Shown here: in pieces, positions 32,996-41,308 of the stretch
How the letters are laid out: each line of letters opens with the position of its first letter
How positions within the stretch are numbered: position 1 is the stretch's first letter
From: Lentisphaeria bacterium UBA1732
GTDB lineage: Bacteria > Verrucomicrobiota > Lentisphaeria > Victivallales > UBA1829
Assembly: GCA_002315855.1 (NCBI GenBank)
Contig: DCIG01000084.1
Span: forward strand, 1-64,000
DNA: 64,000 bases
Direction of reading: 5' to 3'
Position numbers and translations under genes: made by a program
The notes under the pieces: model-generated
What the model saw: the letters and a program-made list of their open reading frames with translations, nothing else
Database searches by the model: none
Told to the model about the DNA's origin: nothing

Positions 32996-34233
32996 GATTT
33001 TTCATTCTCCGATTCTAAATCCATCATTTGATCAAATCTTTCGCTGATCATGCCGGAAATTCGGTCGAGTTCTTCAGCGCAGATGAGCCCCGTTTCGGTA
33101 TCTACAATATTTTTTGCTTCTCCGCCTTCCACATAATAAGCGGATAATTCATCCGCAGGGATTCTTTCGCGTTCTGAATAAATTTCATTCAGTTTTTTCA
33201 GAGCTTCTTCATTTCCTGTTTTTTTGAATTTCTTTGCCAGTATGTCTGCATAAACAAGATTGTTCATTGCCGTCAGAATATAGGGACTGTGCGTGGTAAA
33301 CAGAAATGCTTGTTTGAGTGTATTGGAAATCCTTCTTGAAACAATATATTTAATCAAATCATATTGTGCTTTTGGAAAGATATGTGCCTCTGGTTCTTCA
33401 ATCATAAAAAAGGATTCAACATAATCCGAGAGCATCAAAAGAATAGGTAATAATTCCTGTTGTCCTGATGAAGCTTTGGAGACTTCAACATCAACAGGTT
33501 CACCGGAAGTATTGGTGATTTGAATGTAGTCGATGTCATTTTTCCTGACATAAACTCCATTTAAAAAACTTCGCTGGATTTCCAAACATTCCTCTTTGTT
33601 TCCGAATAACTCAAATACCGCATCTCCCAAATAAAGCATTTTCTGTAATTCATAATCGGAAGCAAATTGTGTGAAGAAATAGTCAAATCTTTGATTGTAG
33701 TGAATCAACATGAAAATATTATTGGAGATAGTTGCAAAAATTGAACGTCCGGCTGGAATAAAGGTACAACTGCTGCCACAGTTAATGAAACTTGATTCAA
33801 AACCATTTGAAAGTCTGAATTTCAATAATTCATCCTTTGAGGTGGATACTGTTTTATTTTTTGATTCGTTTATTGCACCTGCAATAAATGAATCATTGGA
33901 ACATGAAAATGAAAGTTCCTTTGTCTTCTGATGTTCAAAGAAAAAAGAATCTTTCCCAGTGGAAAATTCTATTTTGAAATCCTGATTATTCCAAACATTT
34001 TCAGGAAAAATTTTCTGAAAAGTTTCAATCATTTCTTTTTTGAAATCATTAATATCTTTCCCGCAACTTAAAAACTTAAATGAGTTATTAGGCAATTGAT
34101 AAAACAAATACAGCAGCTTCGCAATGATACTCTTGCCGGAAGCCTGAGGACCAATCAAAACATTATAACGTTTCACGTCAATTTCGACATGTTTGATAAT
34201 CAGAAAATTATCAATAATCAATGTGTTTTTCAT
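32992..34233 (-). CDS. AAA/ABC-type ATPase of an OLD-like two-gene cassette
   Basis: A 413-residue ATPase. Walker A is GPQASGKS at residues 28-35. An ABC-like signature KASSGQQELLP, Walker B FFMIEEPEAHIFP and the switch His in FTTHSPYILTAMNN follow, in the order of AAA_15/AAA_21 (OLD, RecF-like) ATPases. The region after the ATPase domain (ERERIPADELSAYYVE) matches what precedes TOPRIM in OLD proteins, but no TOPRIM is present. GGAGG five bases before 34233 decides the start. The gene is AT-rich (19 of 60 bases G or C in 33841-33900, against 37 of 60 in 36541-36600 of the neighbour). Related ATPases drive Septu, PARIS, Rlo and Gabija-like systems, but the partner differs from those. Confidence 0.85.
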   Translation of the reverse strand: MKNTLIIDNFLIIKHVEIDVKRYNVLIGPQASGKSIIAKLLYLFYQLPNNSFKFLSCGKDINDFKKEMIETFQKIFPENVWNNQDFKIEFSTGKDSFFFEHQKTKELSFSCSNDSFIAGAINESKNKTVSTSKDELLKFRLSNGFESSFINCGSSCTFIPAGRSIFATISNNIFMLIHYNQRFDYFFTQFASDYELQKMLYLGDAVFELFGNKEECLEIQRSFLNGVYVRKNDIDYIQITNTSGEPVDVEVSKASSGQQELLPILLMLSDYVESFFMIEEPEAHIFPKAQYDLIKYIVSRRISNTLKQAFLFTTHSPYILTAMNNLVYADILAKKFKKTGNEEALKKLNEIYSERERIPADELSAYYVEGGEAKNIVDTETGLICAEELDRISGMISERFDQMMDLESENEKS

Positions 34234-34449
34234 TTTTTCCTCCGTTGGATTCAAATTCTTTTAATATACCATGAATAAATCAAAAAATCAAATGAAAACA
34301 AACAAGAAATCTTCAAACATCCCGATTCTCAGATTTGCCATGCCTGTAAATGGATACATTCATTTCTTGCGAAACAGTGTTTGGAAGACATGTTCCCAAA
34401 TCTTTCGTGTAAAAATCCTCTGCTTTTCAAAAAATCCTGACCTTTCCTC

Positions 34450-34478
34450 TTTACTTTTCTGCGGATAGGGTGTATATT
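34450..34478 (+). promoter_or_regulatory. Promoter of SNF2 helicase gene
   Basis: TTTACT, 17 bp, TATATT, with GTG before the -10. The interval 34234-34594 otherwise holds no supported gene. Confidence 0.65.
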
Positions 34479-34594
34479 AGAAGTCCGTTTTCCATCAAAA
34501 AAGATTTGACTGCGCTTGTTTCATTGGTTGAAGAATCGGCGTTGTCTTTTCCAATCTCTTTCAGAAATATGCATAACCGTTTTCAGGGGTATTC

Positions 34595-37500
34595 ATGGGT
34601 GAGAGTTTTGAAGCGAAATTAATCGCGGCAAGTTCAAAAGAGGTCTTCAAAAAGGCCAAGCAAATCGTCCGGGGAAAAGGTCTTCTGTGCTGTCACGAAG
34701 TCTCTCCGGGGGTGCTTCATGCCATCTGCCGCGACCCCGATGGATTTGTGTCTCATGCGGAGCTGCGCGGCTTCCCGAACGGACCTTTTTCCGGCACATG
34801 CACCTGTAAACGCGAGTTCCCCGGCTTCTGCCCTCATGCTTTGGCGGCAGCGCTCTACCATGCGAAATACACCATCAAACAGCAGGAAAAAGAGGTCATT
34901 CCTGACTTGCCGCCCCAGTTCGCGGGCTTGCGGTTCGCGGGCTTGCCGGAACTCCTGACACAGCTGCTGAATGAACATCCCGCGCACGTGAGCATCACGG
35001 TGCAGGATTTCCCTCATGTTCCCAGCAAATGGGAAAATATCGCCCTGAATGTCAAGCTGATTCTCGGCAATCGTGAATTTCTCGGAAATCTCCACAACCT
35101 GCGCCAGCTTCACTTCGACAAGCGAGTCGCGTCTCTGCTGTTGTCGCAGTTCCCCCAGCAGGACCAGCAGATTATCCGCTTCCTTGCGAACAATGCCGCG
35201 CAGGATGGTTCCAACCTCATATTAACGGCGGAGCAGTGTGCCGATTTCTTCCACTGTCTGATTGGCTTCCGGTACTTCAATCGCCTTGGCGAGGGGATTG
35301 TCATTCACGAGGAGCCCGCTCAGCCCGTGCTTCTTCTGGAAAAAATGCAGGACAGCTACCTGCTTCGTTCCGCAATTATGGTGAAAGGCTCCCCGCTTCC
35401 GCTGAAAGACGTCAAGGTCATTTCAGGTCAAAACGGTTGTTGGGCGGGCTTGATGGGCGAATACTGGTGGCTTCCCGCCCGTATGGATGTGGCCTGGCTG
35501 CGCAACTTCCTGCGAACTACTGTTCAGCTTTGCGATTCCGAGGCGGCGAAAATCATGCTTTCTGCTCACGACTTCCCGCTGAAAGTCATACCCTCTACCG
35601 GCGTTACGGTGAAAAAACGCAAATTCCGCGCCTTTTACGATGGCGGGATTCGCGAGGATGGCACCCTCGAAATTGAGCTTTTCTTCAACTACGGAAACAG
35701 CCTGTGTGCGGCGGACAGCAGTCGCCTCGCTTCTGCGGCGAAATCGTTCTTCTGGATGCGCAACTGCGAGGAGGAGGAACGCTATATCGCCGAGCTTGTG
35801 AACTTCGGTTTTACGGAGCATTCGCGCAAACGCGGCACGGTGCAGAGTATTGTCTTCACGCTGAGCGACCGCGAGGCCGCCGGAATGTTCTTTGATGAGG
35901 TGATTCCCCGCTGGAATGCCGAGGGGCGAAGCTTCATTCTCAGCTCAAAACTTGCCGGATTGTGCAGTGATGATGCGCTTCTGCGGCTGTCCGCGAAACT
36001 CCATGATTCAGGTGATGACTGGTTTGAGATTGCCCTGCGTCTCACCGTGGGCAATGACGTCATCCGCTGGCAGGATTTGACCTCGTCTGCGCTTCGCAAC
36101 GAGAGTTTTCTTTCCACCGGTTTCCGTGGTCATCCGTTCGTGCGTATTCCCGCTGCCTTGCGGAAACTTGCCGCCTCGCTGGAGCCTGTCATTACCTATT
36201 TCCCCGGTGCGGACGATGAGCCCACGGCGGAAATCATCCGTATTCCGCGTTCAGCGGCGTACTATTGGGCGGATGCCGCCTCGGAGCTGCCCGGAGCAGT
36301 GCCGGTTGATTTCCTGCGTATTAAGCTCGACTATGACAATGTTCATGAAGTTCCGGGCGAAGTTGAACTGAATCCCGACCTTTTCACAGGTTCGTTGCGT
36401 CCCTATCAGAAAAATGGCGTAGCATGGCTGAATGCAATGACTTCCCGCGGATGCAATGTGATTCTCGCCGACGAAATGGGCTTGGGAAAAACCGTTCAGA
36501 TGCTTGCCTATCTTGCCGCCTCGCCGGAAACTCATCTTCCTGCGCTGGTCATTTGCCCGACGACCCTGCTCAGCAACTGGGCGGCGGAAATCAGGCGTTT
36601 TCTCCCTCGTTTCCGAGCTTTGGTGATCTCTGGTTCCAACCGCGATACCCTCTGGAACAAAGCAGGCTTGCATGAGGTCGTGATAACCTCGTATTCCCTG
36701 GCAAAACGCGATCAGGATCAGCTCTGCTCCCGCGAGTGGGCGACCGTCATTCTGGATGAAGCTCAGCACATCAAGAATCCCCACAGTCAGAACTCGCGCA
36801 TGAGCCGCCAAATACCCTCAAAACACCGTATTGTGCTGACCGGAACTCCGCTGGAAAACTCGGCGGTGGACTTGTGGAGTATTTTCGACTTCCTCCAGCC
36901 CGGTCTGCTGGGCAATCTCACCTCATTCCGGGCGAAATACAGCGAAATCGACCGTGATGCTTCGCTGAAATATGAGCTCGGACGGCGTATTGCTCCATTC
37001 ATGCTCCGTCGTCGTAAAGCGGATGTATGCCGGGAACTTCCGCCGAAACAGGAGCAGGTACTGTTCTGTGAAATGGAACCTGAACAGCGTCGTATCTATG
37101 ATGAAATGGAAGCACATACGCTTGCCGAATGCGAGGCTCTCCGCAGGGGGCAGGGCAAGCTCACGCACATGCACATTCTGGCGGCCATCACACGGCTGCG
37201 GCAGATATGCTGTGATCCGTCGCTTCTTCCTGATAATGAAGGAGCCGGATTGCCTTCTGCAAAACTGGAACTGCTTATGGAGCTCCTCATGGAAACCCTC
37301 GATTCCGGGCATAAGGTTCTGCTGTTCAGCCAGTTCACGGGAATGCTTCAAATCATCTGCAAGTCATTGGAAAATATGGGAGTTCCATACGAATATATGG
37401 ATGGTTCCACGCGTGATCGTGCCGCCCGCATCGACCATTTCAATCAGGATGATGAGGTCAAAGTCTTCCTTTTGAGCTTGAAAGCAGGCGGAGTGGGGTT

Positions 37501-37774
37501 GAATCTGACCTCAGCCGATACCGTAATCCTGTACGATCCGTGGTGGAATCCGGCTGCGGAAGCTCAGGCGACCGACCGTACTCACCGCATCGGGCAGACG
37601 CGCAGTGTCAACTGTGTCCGTCTTGCCGTGCATAACTCCATAGAAGAGCGAGTGCTTGCGCTTCATGACCGCAAACAGCGTCTTTTCGATGCACTTGTGG
37701 AAGATTCTTCTGAAGGTCTTGCATCTCTTGAACTTGATGACCTCGAATTTCTGCTTGGCAAACAGGTCGATTAA
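34595..37774 (+). CDS. SWIM zinc-finger SNF2-family helicase
   Basis: A 1059-residue SNF2 ATPase. A SWIM finger is near residues 68-82 (CTCKREFPGFCPH). A long middle domain follows, and the helicase core lies in the C-terminal half: motif I DEMGLGKT near residue 626, DEAQ (LDEAQHIKNP) near 718, LTGTPLENS, FSQFTGML, SLKAGGVGLNLTSAD and HRIGQTRSV. This architecture is that of bacterial HepA/YwqA-like proteins, thought to remodel nucleoprotein complexes. The length is normal. It is monocistronic and converges with lpxA. It is GC-rich, so probably not part of the AT-rich cassette next to it. Confidence 0.93.
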   Translation: MGESFEAKLIAASSKEVFKKAKQIVRGKGLLCCHEVSPGVLHAICRDPDGFVSHAELRGFPNGPFSGTCTCKREFPGFCPHALAAALYHAKYTIKQQEKEVIPDLPPQFAGLRFAGLPELLTQLLNEHPAHVSITVQDFPHVPSKWENIALNVKLILGNREFLGNLHNLRQLHFDKRVASLLLSQFPQQDQQIIRFLANNAAQDGSNLILTAEQCADFFHCLIGFRYFNRLGEGIVIHEEPAQPVLLLEKMQDSYLLRSAIMVKGSPLPLKDVKVISGQNGCWAGLMGEYWWLPARMDVAWLRNFLRTTVQLCDSEAAKIMLSAHDFPLKVIPSTGVTVKKRKFRAFYDGGIREDGTLEIELFFNYGNSLCAADSSRLASAAKSFFWMRNCEEEERYIAELVNFGFTEHSRKRGTVQSIVFTLSDREAAGMFFDEVIPRWNAEGRSFILSSKLAGLCSDDALLRLSAKLHDSGDDWFEIALRLTVGNDVIRWQDLTSSALRNESFLSTGFRGHPFVRIPAALRKLAASLEPVITYFPGADDEPTAEIIRIPRSAAYYWADAASELPGAVPVDFLRIKLDYDNVHEVPGEVELNPDLFTGSLRPYQKNGVAWLNAMTSRGCNVILADEMGLGKTVQMLAYLAASPETHLPALVICPTTLLSNWAAEIRRFLPRFRALVISGSNRDTLWNKAGLHEVVITSYSLAKRDQDQLCSREWATVILDEAQHIKNPHSQNSRMSRQIPSKHRIVLTGTPLENSAVDLWSIFDFLQPGLLGNLTSFRAKYSEIDRDASLKYELGRRIAPFMLRRRKADVCRELPPKQEQVLFCEMEPEQRRIYDEMEAHTLAECEALRRGQGKLTHMHILAAITRLRQICCDPSLLPDNEGAGLPSAKLELLMELLMETLDSGHKVLLFSQFTGMLQIICKSLENMGVPYEYMDGSTRDRAARIDHFNQDDEVKVFLLSLKAGGVGLNLTSADTVILYDPWWNPAAEAQATDRTHRIGQTRSVNCVRLAVHNSIEERVLALHDRKQRLFDALVEDSSEGLASLELDDLEFLLGKQVD

Positions 37775-37844
37775 TACGAGCAAAATCGACCAGCTGCTCT
37801 CAAAAAGGCTGATTTTCTTTCATAAATCATTGATTTTTGAGGTT

Positions 37845-37888
37845 GAAAAAATCCTGTACCGTTTGGTCTTCGGTACAGGATTATTTTC
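37845..37888. terminator. Bidirectional terminator
   Basis: AATCCTGTACCG pairs perfectly with CGGTACAGGATT (12 bp, 9-base loop). A run of A on the left and T on the right serve the convergent SNF2 and lpxA transcripts. Confidence 0.85.
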
Positions 37889-37913
37889 TTGCAGAAATGA
37901 GGTGGAAATGAGC

Positions 37914-38714
37914 TCAGGCTCTGCGTCCGCTTCCGCCGCTCAGAATGCCGCGTTTGGCACTCTTCACAAAATCAAGAAACTCAAGGACTTCCGGAATTTG
38001 CGGGAAGTTTTTCTCCACTTCCTGAATCGCGTTGCTTGTGTTCAGGTCGCTGCGGAAGAACGTGTTATACAGGTTATGAACGATGCGAATCGTTTCGCGG
38101 CTCCATCCGGCACGGGAAACCCCGACCTTGTTGAAGCTGCGGACACCGCCGTTGCGACCGTCTCCGATCATGAACGGCGGCAAGTCCATGGAAATGGCCG
38201 AACCGCCGGACAGGACAGCGAAGCGTCCCACGCGGCAGAACTGGTGGACGCATGTATTGCCGGAGAGAAAAGCATGGTCGCCGACCTGCACATAACCTGC
38301 GCACACGGCATTGACGGCCATGATGACATGGCTGCCGATCTGGCAGTTATGAGCGATATGAGACATTGCCATGAGGAAGCAGCTGCTTCCGACTCTGGTT
38401 ACATCGCCGGGATGTGCGCCGCGGTGGATTGTAACCGATTCACGAATCAGGTTGTTATCGCCGATGACTGTGCCGGAATCGCCTTTCGACGGGTCGTAGC
38501 TGTAGTCGTTCGGGTCTCCCCCGATGTATGCAAACGGATAAATCTTATTGCCTTTTCCGATGGTCGTGTGCGAGCAAATGCGGCACTGACCAAGCAGAAC
38601 GGTCCCCGCTCCGATGGCAACGTCATCTTCAATGATACAAAAAGGTCCGACCTCGACGCTGTCGTCGAGCCGGACATTTTCGCCTATCATGGCAGTAGGA
38701 TGAATCTTCGCCAT
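37914..38714 (-). CDS. lpxA: UDP-N-acetylglucosamine acyltransferase LpxA
   Basis: LpxA, 266 residues from this start, makes the first step of lipid A synthesis using an acyl-ACP donor. The left-handed beta-helix hexapeptide repeats are plain (IHPTAMIG, VEVGPFCIIE, TIGKGNKIYPFAYIG). SHIAHNCQIG carries the catalytic His, and the end is the helical domain. MAKIHPTA is the usual family start and has GGAG 9 bases upstream. In-frame ATGs also lie at 38744 and 38729. LPS production follows from its presence. The rest of the lipid A genes are not in the window, so lpxA is outside the usual lpxD-fabZ-lpxA-lpxB cluster. Confidence 0.94.
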   Translation of the reverse strand: MAKIHPTAMIGENVRLDDSVEVGPFCIIEDDVAIGAGTVLLGQCRICSHTTIGKGNKIYPFAYIGGDPNDYSYDPSKGDSGTVIGDNNLIRESVTIHRGAHPGDVTRVGSSCFLMAMSHIAHNCQIGSHVIMAVNAVCAGYVQVGDHAFLSGNTCVHQFCRVGRFAVLSGGSAISMDLPPFMIGDGRNGGVRSFNKVGVSRAGWSRETIRIVHNLYNTFFRSDLNTSNAIQEVEKNFPQIPEVLEFLDFVKSAKRGILSGGSGRRA

Positions 38715-38749
38715 ATCAGAATGCTCCATTCGTCCTGAGGTCAAACTGC

Positions 38750-38881
38750 TTATTCAGCAGCTTTGGCCGCTTTTTTCTTTTTGCCGCGAAGAGCAATCTG
38801 TTCCTGTTCACGGACTTTCAGACGTGCGAGGTAACGATTGTGGCGAGCGCGCTTTTCATGCTTGTTATACTGTCTTCCCAT
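38750..38881 (-). CDS. 43-residue basic protein
   Basis: A very small gene encoding MGRQYNKHEKRARHNRYLAR followed by LKVREQEQIALRGKKKKAAKAAE. About a third of the residues are Lys or Arg. GGAGA lies 7 bases upstream and the stop is 35 bases before lpxA, so it leads that operon. The charge suggests RNA or DNA binding, perhaps ribosome-associated. I recall similar short basic proteins from PVC bacteria, but I cannot confirm the family here. Confidence 0.7.
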   Translation of the reverse strand: MGRQYNKHEKRARHNRYLARLKVREQEQIALRGKKKKAAKAAE

Positions 38882-38914
38882 GATGATTCTCCATAAGGTG
38901 AAATGTTGGAATTT

Positions 38915-39059
38915 GAGGTAATTTCAAAGGTCTTCAACCGTATTCCGTTCCTGTGTGCGGCATCTTTTGCGGTGTTTCTTCTGCGAGGAAACTTGTCCTC
39001 ACAAAACACGGGGCCGAATCACATTCCAGTCTGCTGCTGCCGACTTTTGAAATTGCCTC
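38915..39059. repeat. Inverted-repeat element, copy 3 (divergent interior)
   Basis: A 145-bp unit has GAGGTAATTTCAAAGGTC at the left and GACTTTTGAAATTGCCTC at the right, inverted with two mismatches. The interior differs from the other copies. It lies in the 5' leader of the small basic gene and lpxA. Confidence 0.65.
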
Positions 39060-39076
39060 ATTCAAAAAACATATTT

Positions 39077-39104
39077 AAAATAGCATAGCTTTTGTTTTTT
39101 TCAA
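39077..39104 (-). promoter_or_regulatory. Promoter of small basic gene and lpxA
   Basis: On the minus strand TTGAAA, 16 bp, TATTTT. The transcript would carry the inverted-repeat element in its leader. Confidence 0.55.
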
Positions 39105-39240
39105 CATATAAACGATTTTTTCCTTGTGGTTTTCTGAAAAAAAGCACAGAAGAGGGAGATTGGACATATCTGCCAAAAAGAAAGAATCGTCATTTGAAAG
39201 CAGTCTAAAGGTTTTATGACAGAGGGAAAATATTCTGAAC

Positions 39241-39278
39241 TGCTCAAATTTTGAGCATCGGTGTTCAAAATTTGAGCA
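39241..39278 (+). promoter_or_regulatory. Two tandem 17-bp enhancer-like palindromes
   Basis: Site 1 (39241-39257) is TGCTCAAATTTTGAGCA, a perfect palindrome around one base. Site 2 (39262-39278) is TGTTCAAAATTTGAGCA, with one mismatch. Their centres are 21 bp apart, two helical turns, so both face the same side. The TGC-N11-GCA layout and length match the upstream sites of NtrC-family activators. They lie about 120-135 bp before a -24/-12 promoter. The pair also makes a 17-bp outer inverted repeat (39238-39254 with 39265-39281). Confidence 0.7.
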
Positions 39279-39377
39279 GTTGTCTTTTCTTCGATGCGGC
39301 TGAATCTGTGTCCCCGTGGAAATGAAACGACTCTTTTTTGAGGGTGTTCGGGTAATTTCCCCGTATCCGTATCAAAG

Positions 39378-39394
39378 TTGGCATGAGACTTGCT
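39378..39394 (+). promoter_or_regulatory. Sigma-54 (-24/-12) promoter
   Basis: TTGGCATGAGACTTGCT matches the sigma-54 consensus TTGGCACG-N4-TTGCT, with GG and GC exactly ten bases apart. It lies about 65 bases before the phosphatase-like start. Confidence 0.8.
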
Positions 39395-39457
39395 TTAATA
39401 TGGCAAATTCACAGAAACAACAAGGATGTTGAAGAACATCCGGAACAGGATACCAAT

Positions 39458-39952
39458 ATGAAAATCACAGTTACATCCCGCAAATGGTTTGAATGGTTCA
39501 AAGGAACACCGGAAGAGAAAAACATGCTCGATTCGTACAAAATCATCTCGATTCAGTCTTCCTGCGGACAAGACACCGAGCCGCCTTTTTCCGAGGCACT
39601 GATCAATCATCCGCATTTGCTCCGTCTGACCTTTGACAACGTTTCCGGGGAACATGAAGCGTTCTGCGCCAGTACAAACGCCGTACTTTTCGATGAGGCA
39701 ATGGCGGGACAGATTCTCCGATTCGTGGATGACGATTCCATGCCGGTGCTGATTCATTGCGATGATACCCTGATGCGTTCAGGGGCAGTGGGGCAGGTGC
39801 TGGACTGGTATTTCAACTGCTGGCTTCGCCGCAACCGGGAAGACCACCGCTTTTTCCTCCGCAGTCATCATGTGATTCCGAACCCGCTTGTGCTTTCCAA
39901 AATGATGGATGAACTGGGATTCGGCGAAGATTCCAGACGGAAATATGCCTGA
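39458..39952 (+). CDS. Protein-tyrosine-phosphatase-like protein
   Basis: A 164-residue protein with the active-site signature of Cys-dependent phosphatases: VLIHCDDTLMRSGAVGQVLD, that is His-Cys-X5-Arg-Ser followed by a helix. Asp residues lie before it (FVDDDSMP). Small dual-specificity-like phosphatases of phages and bacteria share this layout. The substrate is unknown. The start at 39458 has AGGA 9 bases upstream. It is a single gene with a sigma-54 promoter and two enhancer-like palindromes, so its expression should need an NtrC-type activator. Confidence 0.7.
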   Translation: MKITVTSRKWFEWFKGTPEEKNMLDSYKIISIQSSCGQDTEPPFSEALINHPHLLRLTFDNVSGEHEAFCASTNAVLFDEAMAGQILRFVDDDSMPVLIHCDDTLMRSGAVGQVLDWYFNCWLRRNREDHRFFLRSHHVIPNPLVLSKMMDELGFGEDSRRKYA

Positions 39953-39991
39953 ACGTCTGCGGTCATCCTCAACCCGCGGTGATTTTAAAAC

Positions 39992-40015
39992 AAAAAACAC
40001 CGGACGAATCCGGTG
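39992..40015 (-). terminator. Terminator of tRNA-Leu
   Basis: CACCGGA-CGAA-TCCGGTG with six T on the minus strand, 12 bases beyond the tRNA. Confidence 0.8.
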
Positions 40016-40027
40016 CTGAGCATCAAA

Positions 40028-40111
40028 TGGTGCTCGAGGGGAGATTTGAACTCCCACGGGTTGCCCCACTAGCACCTCAAGCTAGCGCGTCTGCCATTCC
40101 GCCACCCGAGC
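40028..40111 (-). tRNA. tRNA-Leu (GAG)
   Basis: An 84-base class II tRNA with acceptor GCTCGGG/CTCGAGC, encoded CCA, a long variable arm (TGGGGCAACCCG) and anticodon loop CTTGAGG, so anticodon GAG. It has its own promoter and terminator. Confidence 0.95.
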
Positions 40112-40140
40112 GACGAACTTTATCGTTCACTACATAATTT

Positions 40141-40168
40141 AATTTACACTCAAATTTGAAAAAGTCAA
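40141..40168 (-). promoter_or_regulatory. Promoter of tRNA-Leu
   Basis: On the minus strand TTGACT, 16 bp, TAAATT, with GTG before the -10. Confidence 0.7.
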
Positions 40169-40386
40169 GCCAAAACCTCAAAAATTTTAAAAAATGTACA
40201 CAAATATGCGAAATAACGGTCATTCAAAGCCCGTAAACACGGAAAAAGGACGGTATTCAAATACACACTCATCAGTGTCTCTCTGTTCATCAACGTCTTT
40301 TTTCAGGTTTCTTTTTGGTGTTTGATTGATTTTTGCCGAAAAAAACTACATTAGTAAACTTGCCGAACTAATTTTCATCTCCAACT

Positions 40387-40778
40387 ATGAAAGATACCAT
40401 CATGAAACTACTGCTTCTTACCGGCTGTGCCGGATTTCCGGGAACAATGCTTCGTTATACATGTGTACGTGCCCCGGAGCATGTTTCCGGCGGTTTCCCA
40501 TGGGGAACACTGCCGGTCAATGCAATCGGTGCATTTGCCGCCGGATTCCTGTTTGTGTACTGCCGGGAACGTTTTGCCGCATATCAGGAGTATTTCCCGA
40601 TTGTTTTTCCCGGATTTCCGGGAGCCTTTACGACATTCAGCACATATACGCCGGAAAGTGTGCGATTGTTTGAGATGCCCGCTATGCCGCATGTGCCGCA
40701 AATCTGCTCCTGCAAAACGGGGCGGGGCTTCTTGCGTGCGGTGGCGGAGTACTTGCCGCCGCGAAACTGATCGGCTAA
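40387..40778 (+). pseudogene. crcB: Frameshifted CrcB/FluC fluoride channel
   Basis: The first frame gives a good FluC start: a glycine-rich first helix with LRY, FPWGTLPVNAIGAF, and GAFTTFSTYTPESVRLFE, the TTFSTF motif that lines the fluoride pore. After about base 40672 the frame turns to an unrelated tail and stops at 40770. The -1 frame instead reads DARYAACAANLLLQNGAGLL then ACGGGVLAAAKLIG and stops at 40778, which is a proper fourth helix of a CrcB protein. So one base is missing (or two inserted) at about 40672-40673. This may be a real null mutation or a sequence error. No slippery heptamer is seen. A 40402 ATG is an alternative start. Confidence 0.85.
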
Positions 40779-40779
40779 A

Positions 40780-40942
40780 GAGCTGATTTCAAACGTCCTG
40801 CCGGGAGCTTTGACAGATTCATCGGCATTTTCCGGAAGAGCGTTTTCGGCGGTTACTTTCCAGCAGCCAACTCAAACTACTCCCGCCAACTGCACGAAGA
40901 TTCTTTTCAAATCTTTCCGCCAATGACTTTTGAAATCAGCTC
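40780..40942. repeat. Full-length inverted-repeat element, copy 4
   Basis: A 163-bp copy with ends GAGCTGATTTCAAACGTC and GACTTTTGAAATCAGCTC. It begins one base after the crcB stop codon, so it forms the whole 3' region of that gene. Confidence 0.88.
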
Positions 40943-40962
40943 AAATTAAAAGGACCGCCGCA

Positions 40963-40996
40963 TAAAAAAACATCCGGCAAGAAACCTTACCGGATG
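40963..40996 (-). terminator. Terminator of rpsT
   Basis: CATCCGG pairs with CCGGATG, followed on the minus strand by seven T. Confidence 0.8.
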
Positions 40997-41023
40997 ATCA
41001 GTACAAAAACAAAGGAACTGAAC

Positions 41024-41308
41024 TTATTCAGCCTTTTCCGCGTCTGCATTCACGAGGGCAGCGAGGCGGGATTTTTTGCGGTCAGCCTTGTTGGAATGGA
41101 TGGTGCCAACTTTGACAGCCTTATCAAGAGCGGAGCATTCCTTACGGAAGAGTTCTGCAGTAAGAGCCTTGTCTTCGCCGGCAGCTGCTGCGCGGAAGCT
41201 CTTTTCGAGAGTGGCGAGAGCATTGCGTGCGGATTTGTTTTTGATACGAGCCTTTTCGCTGTTGCGCTGGGTCTTGACAGCGGATTTTCTGATGTCGGTT
41301 TTCGGCAT
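41024..41308 (-). CDS. rpsT: 30S ribosomal protein S20
   Basis: A 94-residue bS20, a helical protein binding 16S rRNA. The opening IRKSAVKTQRNSEKARIKNKSARNA and the closing HSNKADRKKSRLAALVN are the family pattern. The start at 41308 has AAGGAA 10 bases upstream. It is a single gene with its own terminator. Confidence 0.96.
   Translation of the reverse strand: MPKTDIRKSAVKTQRNSEKARIKNKSARNALATLEKSFRAAAAGEDKALTAELFRKECSALDKAVKVGTIHSNKADRKKSRLAALVNADAEKAE

Noticed and set aside
32516..34233. Calling the cassette Septu, PARIS or Gabija
   Set aside because: The partner has no HNH, TOPRIM or UvrD-like features, and the ATPase carries no TOPRIM. It is left unnamed.
34271..34468. Possible 65-residue protein before the SNF2 gene
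   Set aside because: No ribosome site, no recognisable domain, and it ends in the mapped promoter region.
39238..39281. The 17-bp inverted repeat as a terminator
   Set aside because: No gene ends just upstream, the T run after it is poor, and the internal structure is better explained as two 17-bp protein sites.
40200..40386. Fluoride riboswitch before crcB
   Set aside because: The conserved crcB motif core and pseudoknot arms are not recognisable here.
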